Assembly (NCBI GenBank): GCA_963678675.1 | Contig: OY783195.1 | Location: 23,212,387-23,276,386, forward strand | Reading direction: 5' to 3' | Source of the DNA: Xiphydria camelus | Taxonomy: Eukaryota > Arthropoda > Insecta > Hymenoptera > Xiphydriidae | Length of the DNA stretch: 64,000 nt | Part shown: one piece after another, positions 60,093 through 64,000 of the stretch | Layout of the letters: every line of letters begins with the position of its first letter | How positions within the stretch are numbered: the stretch's first letter is position 1 | Made by a program: the position numbers and the translations under genes | The notes under the pieces: model-generated | Seen by the model: only the letters and a program-made list of their open reading frames with translations | Databases searched by the model: none | What the model was told of the DNA's origin: nothing

Positions 60093-60484
60093 ATGACTGT
60101 GATCTGTCACGTATTTGTGATATTATATATATAGAACGTATAATAAAACCTCTAAAGTAGCTATCTCCTACTTTCCTGCTTCCAGTCCAGTTCCTTACAT
60201 TGAGAAGAACCGAAATTGAGACAATCCATCGTAGAAGCACACTTCTATACATATAAAGGGTCCAGTGGAAAAGCGATGAGAGGGTCCATATTTCTAAAAG
60301 TTGAGAAACACGACATTTAAAGTTTCACACTACACGGGAGTCCACTGTGCCCAAGGTTACTAACTTAACACTATCTAGTAACCTTGCGCACTAGGGAACT
60401 TCTGTCACGACGATTGACGTCTGCCGACGATAGGCAGAGCCAATCGCTCGGCGTCCATGCGTCTCCGACTAATAGCGTACACCC
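60093..60484. other. Non-coding flank
   Basis: Nothing recognised except a small hairpin at about 60352-60386 (CAAGGTTACTA against TAGTAACCTTG). Confidence 0.45.
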
Positions 60485-60623
60485 GGGGACACGGTATCTG
60501 TCGCTGATGACTTTTTTTAAACGTATTAACCAATAATTAATAATCCTCATGCTTTCATTAACGAGAGTAGACGCCACCGTAGCTAATGAGCGCATGAGAA
60601 TTAATTATTCATTGGTTAGAGTT
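60485..60623 (-). repeat. Truncated copy of the 33749-33953 MITE
   Basis: Starts CCGGGGACACGGTATCTGTC, with ATGACTTTTTTTAAACGTAT and CTCATGCTTTCATTAAC following, in inverted relation to 33749-33953. Its far end is lost where the satellite array begins at 60624. Confidence 0.6.
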
Positions 60624-61190
60624 TCACTTATGAAACTCGCTGTAGAGCGGTTCTACGGGTTGGGCAAACGTCGAAAATGCTTACTGATAATCTTTCTAAA
60701 AATGGGCAAACGATTCCGAGGTGATATCACCGATTTTACGATTTTTCATTTTTACATCACTTATGAAACTCGCTGTAGAGCGGTTCCACGGGTTGGGCAA
60801 ACGTCGAAAATGCTTACTGATAATCTTTCTAAAAATGGGCAAACGATTCCGAGGTGATATCACCGATTTTACGATTTTTCATTTTTACATCACTTATGAA
60901 ACTCGCTGTTGAGCGGTTCCACGGGTTGGGCAAACGTCGAAAATGCTTACTGATAATCTTTCTAAAAAGGGGCAAACGATTCCGAGGTGATATCACCGAT
61001 TTTACGATTTTTCATTTTTACTTCACTTATGAAACTCGCTGTAGAGCGGTTCCACGGGTTGGGCAAACGTCGAAAATGCTTACTGATAATCTTTCTAAAA
61101 ATGGGCAAACGATTCCGAAGTGTTATCACGTCGAAAATGCATATTGAGACTGTATCTAAAAATGGGCAAGCGATGCCGAGGTGTTACTAC
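60624..61190 (+). repeat. 133-bp satellite, four units plus a degenerate one
   Basis: Units starting TCACTTATGAAACTCGCTGT lie at 60624, 60757, 60890 and 61023. They are nearly identical (a few single-base changes), so the array is young. The last unit breaks down after about 61118. Each unit contains GGGCAAACGTCG and GGGCAAACGATTCCGAGG. Because 133 is not a multiple of three, the staggered frames over the array are by-products and do not represent a protein. Confidence 0.92.
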
Positions 61191-61282
61191 TTACCACTTT
61201 GCTTCCGCCGTTCTATTGTAGATGGCTTACGATAAAGACGGCGGAGGCAAAGTTGTATATTTAATACTTCCCCACTTTCCCA

Positions 61283-61690
61283 CCCTATATCTTCTGAACG
61301 GTGAGTTGGACAAACAAAACAAAGTGATGGGCAATCATGGGCAAACAAAGGGCAAACGATCATGCATTTGAATTTTCGAAATAACACTATGGGGGGGCTA
61401 ACTTCACGCTAGCTTCCCCCCCCCCATATCTTCTAAACGGTGGGTTGGACAAAAGAAATAAAGTGATGGGCAATCATGGGCAAACAAAGGGCAAACGATC
61501 ATGCATTTGAATTTTCGAAATTACGTTATGGGAGGGGCTAGCGTGAAGTTAGCCCCCCGCCCTATTTTTAGCTATATCTTCTAAACGGTGAGTTGGGCAA
61601 AAAAAAATAAAGTGATGGGCAATCATGGACAAACAAAGGGCAAACGATCATGTATTCAAACATTTTTTATTCGGTGGTGGGGGGGGGGCT
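61283..61690 (+). repeat. Second tandem array, period about 140-147 bp
   Basis: Units begin TATATCTTCT-AACGGTGAGTT at 61286, 61426 and 61572. Each contains GTGATGGGCAATCATGG and AAAGGGCAAACGATCATG, and the first two end in a G-run with GGGGCTAACTTCACGCTAGC or its inverse. The GGGCAAACGATC word links it to the adjacent 133-bp array. Confidence 0.85.
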
Positions 61691-61763
61691 AACTTCACAC
61701 AGGTCTACTATGGGGCAACTCAGACAGAGAGGGGTCCCCCCCTCCGCCCACAACCCCCGCTTA

Positions 61764-62507
61764 TGGTACTCGCAGACTTGTACACTTTTTATATTGCGCA
61801 ACCTGGAAAATGGCGCCATTTGGGTATTACAGCGTTTGAATAACGTTGCAAGTTTAAAAATTGCACTACACTTGTCAAGTTGCTGACACTTTAAAAATTG
61901 CTACCTGTGTTCAAGATACTGGACTCGCGCAATATAAATATGAACCGACATGTTGGTGAATAATGTGGCGCAACTTCTGCTATAGTGTACCTTTGTCTGT
62001 TGTGTGAGCAGTAGCTATCTAACCGGACTTTACCTTCCTCCGGTTTTCCCCTACAATCTCAATGTTACAGCGAGTCGTTCAGTAGGTGAAATCGCTTTTC
62101 TCATAAACGTGTAATTTTTTTTTATTAACGGCGTTTCTTTTTCTAATAAATAATCAAAATCGGTGGCGGACAATCGCAAAAAATTTTTGTAGAATGCTTC
62201 ATCGCCATCTCTTAATTCTTGTAATAAATTATTTATTACTCCATAACGGTCATGATGTTATGTTTTTCAAAGTGTTATTTTTTTTACTATTTTGACGTGT
62301 ACTACGTTGTCGTCTTCGCAGTAATATACATAAGTGCTAAGCAGGAAGCGGCTTGTATTTTGTCATCGTCATCACAATAAATTTCAATTAAATATTATAA
62401 AATCACTATAAAATTTTAGAGTACGGTTACGTTGGAACACGACGCGCAATTTTATAGTTGCGCTATAAGAACTTGCGCCACAAAAGTGTACAAGTGTGCG
62501 AGTACCA
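61764..62507 (-). mobile_element. PIF/Harbinger-derived element, left inverted copy
   Basis: Begins TGGTACTCGCAGACTTGTAC and ends GTACAAGTGTGCGAGTACCA, bordered by TTA at 61761-61763 and 62508-62510. Over its whole 744 bp it is the inverted counterpart of 62511-63275. Its transposase-derived segment is broken: both ATGs of the right copy are changed here, and about ten bases are lost near 62265. Confidence 0.85.
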
Positions 62508-62510
62508 TTA

Positions 62511-63275
62511 TGATACTCGCACACTTGTACACTTTTGTGGCGCAAGTTCTTATAGCGCAACTATAAAATTGCGCGTCGTGTTCCAACGTAAGCGTGCTCT
62601 CAAATTTTATAGTGATTTTATAATATTTAATGGAAATGTATTGTGATGACGATGACAAAATACAAGCCGCTTCCTGCTTAGCACTTATATTACTGCGAAG
62701 ACGACAACGTAGTACACGTCAAAATAGTAAAAAAATAACACTTTGGGTTAAAGAATGGATTGAAAATCATGACCGTTATGGAGTAATAAATAATTTATTA
62801 CAAGAATTAAGAGATGGCAATGCAGCATTCTACAAAAATTTTTTGCGATTGTCCGCCACCGATTTTGATTATTTATTAGAAAAAGAAACGCCATTAATAA
62901 AAACAAATTACACGTTTATGAGGAAAGCGATTTCACCTACTAAACGACTCGCTGTCACATTGAGATTGTAGCGGGAAAACCAGAGGAAGGTAAAGTCCGG
63001 TTAGATAGCTACTGCTCACACAACAGACAAAGGTACACTACAGCAGAAGTTGCGCCACATTATTCACCAACATGTCGGTTCATATTTATATTGCGCGAGT
63101 CCAGTATCTTGAACACAGGAAGCAATTTTTAAAGTGTCAGCAACTTGAAGTGTAGTGCAATTTCTAAAAATTGCACAATTTTTAAACTTGCAACGTTATT
63201 CAAACGTTGTAATACCCAAATGGCGCCATTTTCCAGGTTGCGCAATACAAAAAGTGTACAAGTCTGCGAGTACCA
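62511..63275 (+). mobile_element. PIF/Harbinger-derived element, right copy
   Basis: Begins TGATACTCGCACACTTGTAC and ends CAAGTCTGCGAGTACCA, bordered by TTA at 62508-62510 and 63276-63278. It is 765 bp. The TTA duplication and the Harbinger-type frame at 62630-62971 support the superfamily. It is non-autonomous, as the catalytic domain is missing. Confidence 0.88.
62630..62971 (+). pseudogene. Truncated Harbinger transposase N-terminus
   Basis: 113 residues from an ATG to TAG. The segment WVKEWIENHDRYGVINNLLQ, followed by ELRDGNAAFYKNFLRL, then FDYLL and RKAISPTKRLAVTLRL, matches the N-terminal part of PIF/Harbinger (HARBI1-like) transposases. In a full protein LAVTLR is followed by the rest of the protein with the DDE catalytic domain; here a stop follows at once. 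It cannot be catalytic. It might make a short peptide, but it lies in a MITE-like deletion derivative. Confidence 0.75.
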
Positions 63276-63278
63276 TTA

Positions 63279-64000
63279 GACCAGGGCCTTCATGCAGACG
63301 GCCATGCAGGAGTTCCTTAGCCCTCCTAGGTGTCCCAACCAGAGGGGGGGCCCCTCCCTGTCCTCACTCACCGGGAAAGGGGGTCCTCCATGCAGATGCC
63401 CCCCCCCCCCTCCAGACCCCGAGTACAGCCGGTCTTAGCTCGATTAGTCCAGTAAAAATAGCTCTGAACCTAACATTTTGAGTCTCATGGCTGAATTTGA
63501 GATTGAAGTTACATGAATGTGTTTCAAAACTACCCCCAAAATCCCAAGATTAACACCCCCTCGGAAGCCGAGAAAAACAATAAAAACCACCCCCGGACAC
63601 CATTGTTTAAAAATATTTCGCGAAGACTAAAGAAAATGAAAAAATTGTTTAAATAAAAGTTGTAGAGTAGGTGAAAATACGTTAAAAAGTTCTGACTTTT
63701 TCATTTTTATGCAATATCCTAAGCGCTATGAGGGGATGAAGATGTTGGAATAATTCGAAGACTAAAAAATCGTAAGAAATTGAAAAATGCATATTTGTTA
63801 CTTTCTTTTATATCAATTCACGTAGAAAGGTTGAATCTACATTCTCTGAGAATTTTTTTTTATTTTAAGCATTTTGCATTAACAGTATCGTTCTTCAAAA
63901 TGTTTACATTTCAAAATTTGTACAAGAACATTATTTTACAAAACTTTAAAAATCACCATTCGATTCCTCGTAAAATCACCTTCAGAAAAGTTCTGGGTGA
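63279..64000. other. Non-coding right edge
   Basis: GC-rich sequence with G and C runs at 63340-63420, then AT-rich DNA. The small frame at 63155-63481 reads out of the Harbinger-derived element and is not called. Confidence 0.45.

Noticed and set aside
60624..61190. CRISPR array
   Set aside because: The 133-bp units are contiguous with no unique spacers, in a eukaryotic genome.
60549..61235. Staggered repeated frames resembling a repeat protein
   Set aside because: They are successive frames of a 133-bp satellite; the period is not a multiple of three and the units are non-coding.
62452..62658. Minus-strand frame across the centre of the Harbinger palindrome
   Set aside because: It reads through the junction of two inverted elements and has no transposase content.

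Overview
The window is nuclear DNA of an insect, most likely a hymenopteran and possibly an ant. This is inferred from spliced genes with GT-AG introns, an arthropod-type Beaten-path immunoglobulin gene, AT-rich non-coding DNA broken by CpG-rich patches, and many small transposons with target duplications. There are no operons, CRISPR arrays or bacterial features. No database search was possible; gene names rest on recognising the translated exons.

Three genes can be supported, all in the right half. (1) A Beaten-path (beat) family gene on the plus strand has five coding exons between 35483 and 52140. Its signal-peptide exon was not found and probably lies upstream, in or beyond the gene-poor first 35 kb. 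It encodes two Ig-like domains and should be a secreted or membrane-tethered neuronal guidance ligand. (2) Prefoldin subunit 5 lies on the minus strand (54902 to 53624, two exons). (3) A Centrobin-like coiled-coil centriole protein lies on the plus strand (55889 to 59945, eight exons, 1103 residues). Genes 2 and 3 are head to head, with about 0.9 kb between their exons, and may share a promoter region. One is a cytosolic tubulin/actin co-chaperone subunit and the other a centriolar protein.

The rest is dominated by nested transposable elements. Positions 2599-4088 hold a palindromic MITE split by a second TA-flanked MITE that carries a third hairpin; the uninterrupted arm preserves the empty site. 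Positions 13396-14715 are a terminal-inverted-repeat element holding a 66-bp tandem repeat, a tRNA-derived SINE and a GC-rich hairpin. Positions 19811-21645 carry a Pif1/Helitron helicase remnant. Positions 22561-23560, 25234-26296 and 29167-30988 are further nested inverted-repeat elements. The beat introns and flanks contain many short MITEs, some in two inverted copies and some butted together sharing one TA.

The right end (60624-63275) holds a 133-bp satellite, a second 140-147-bp satellite sharing a short word with the first, and a 1.5-kb near-palindrome. The palindrome is two inverted PIF/Harbinger-derived elements separated by one TTA target duplication, one of which keeps a truncated transposase N-terminus. 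No wholly new protein system was found. The least familiar signal is a set of patches each built from its own reiterated, short, self-complementary word (4196-4620, 12836-13260, 23590-23880, 49878-50252, 50333-50910, 53986-54596).
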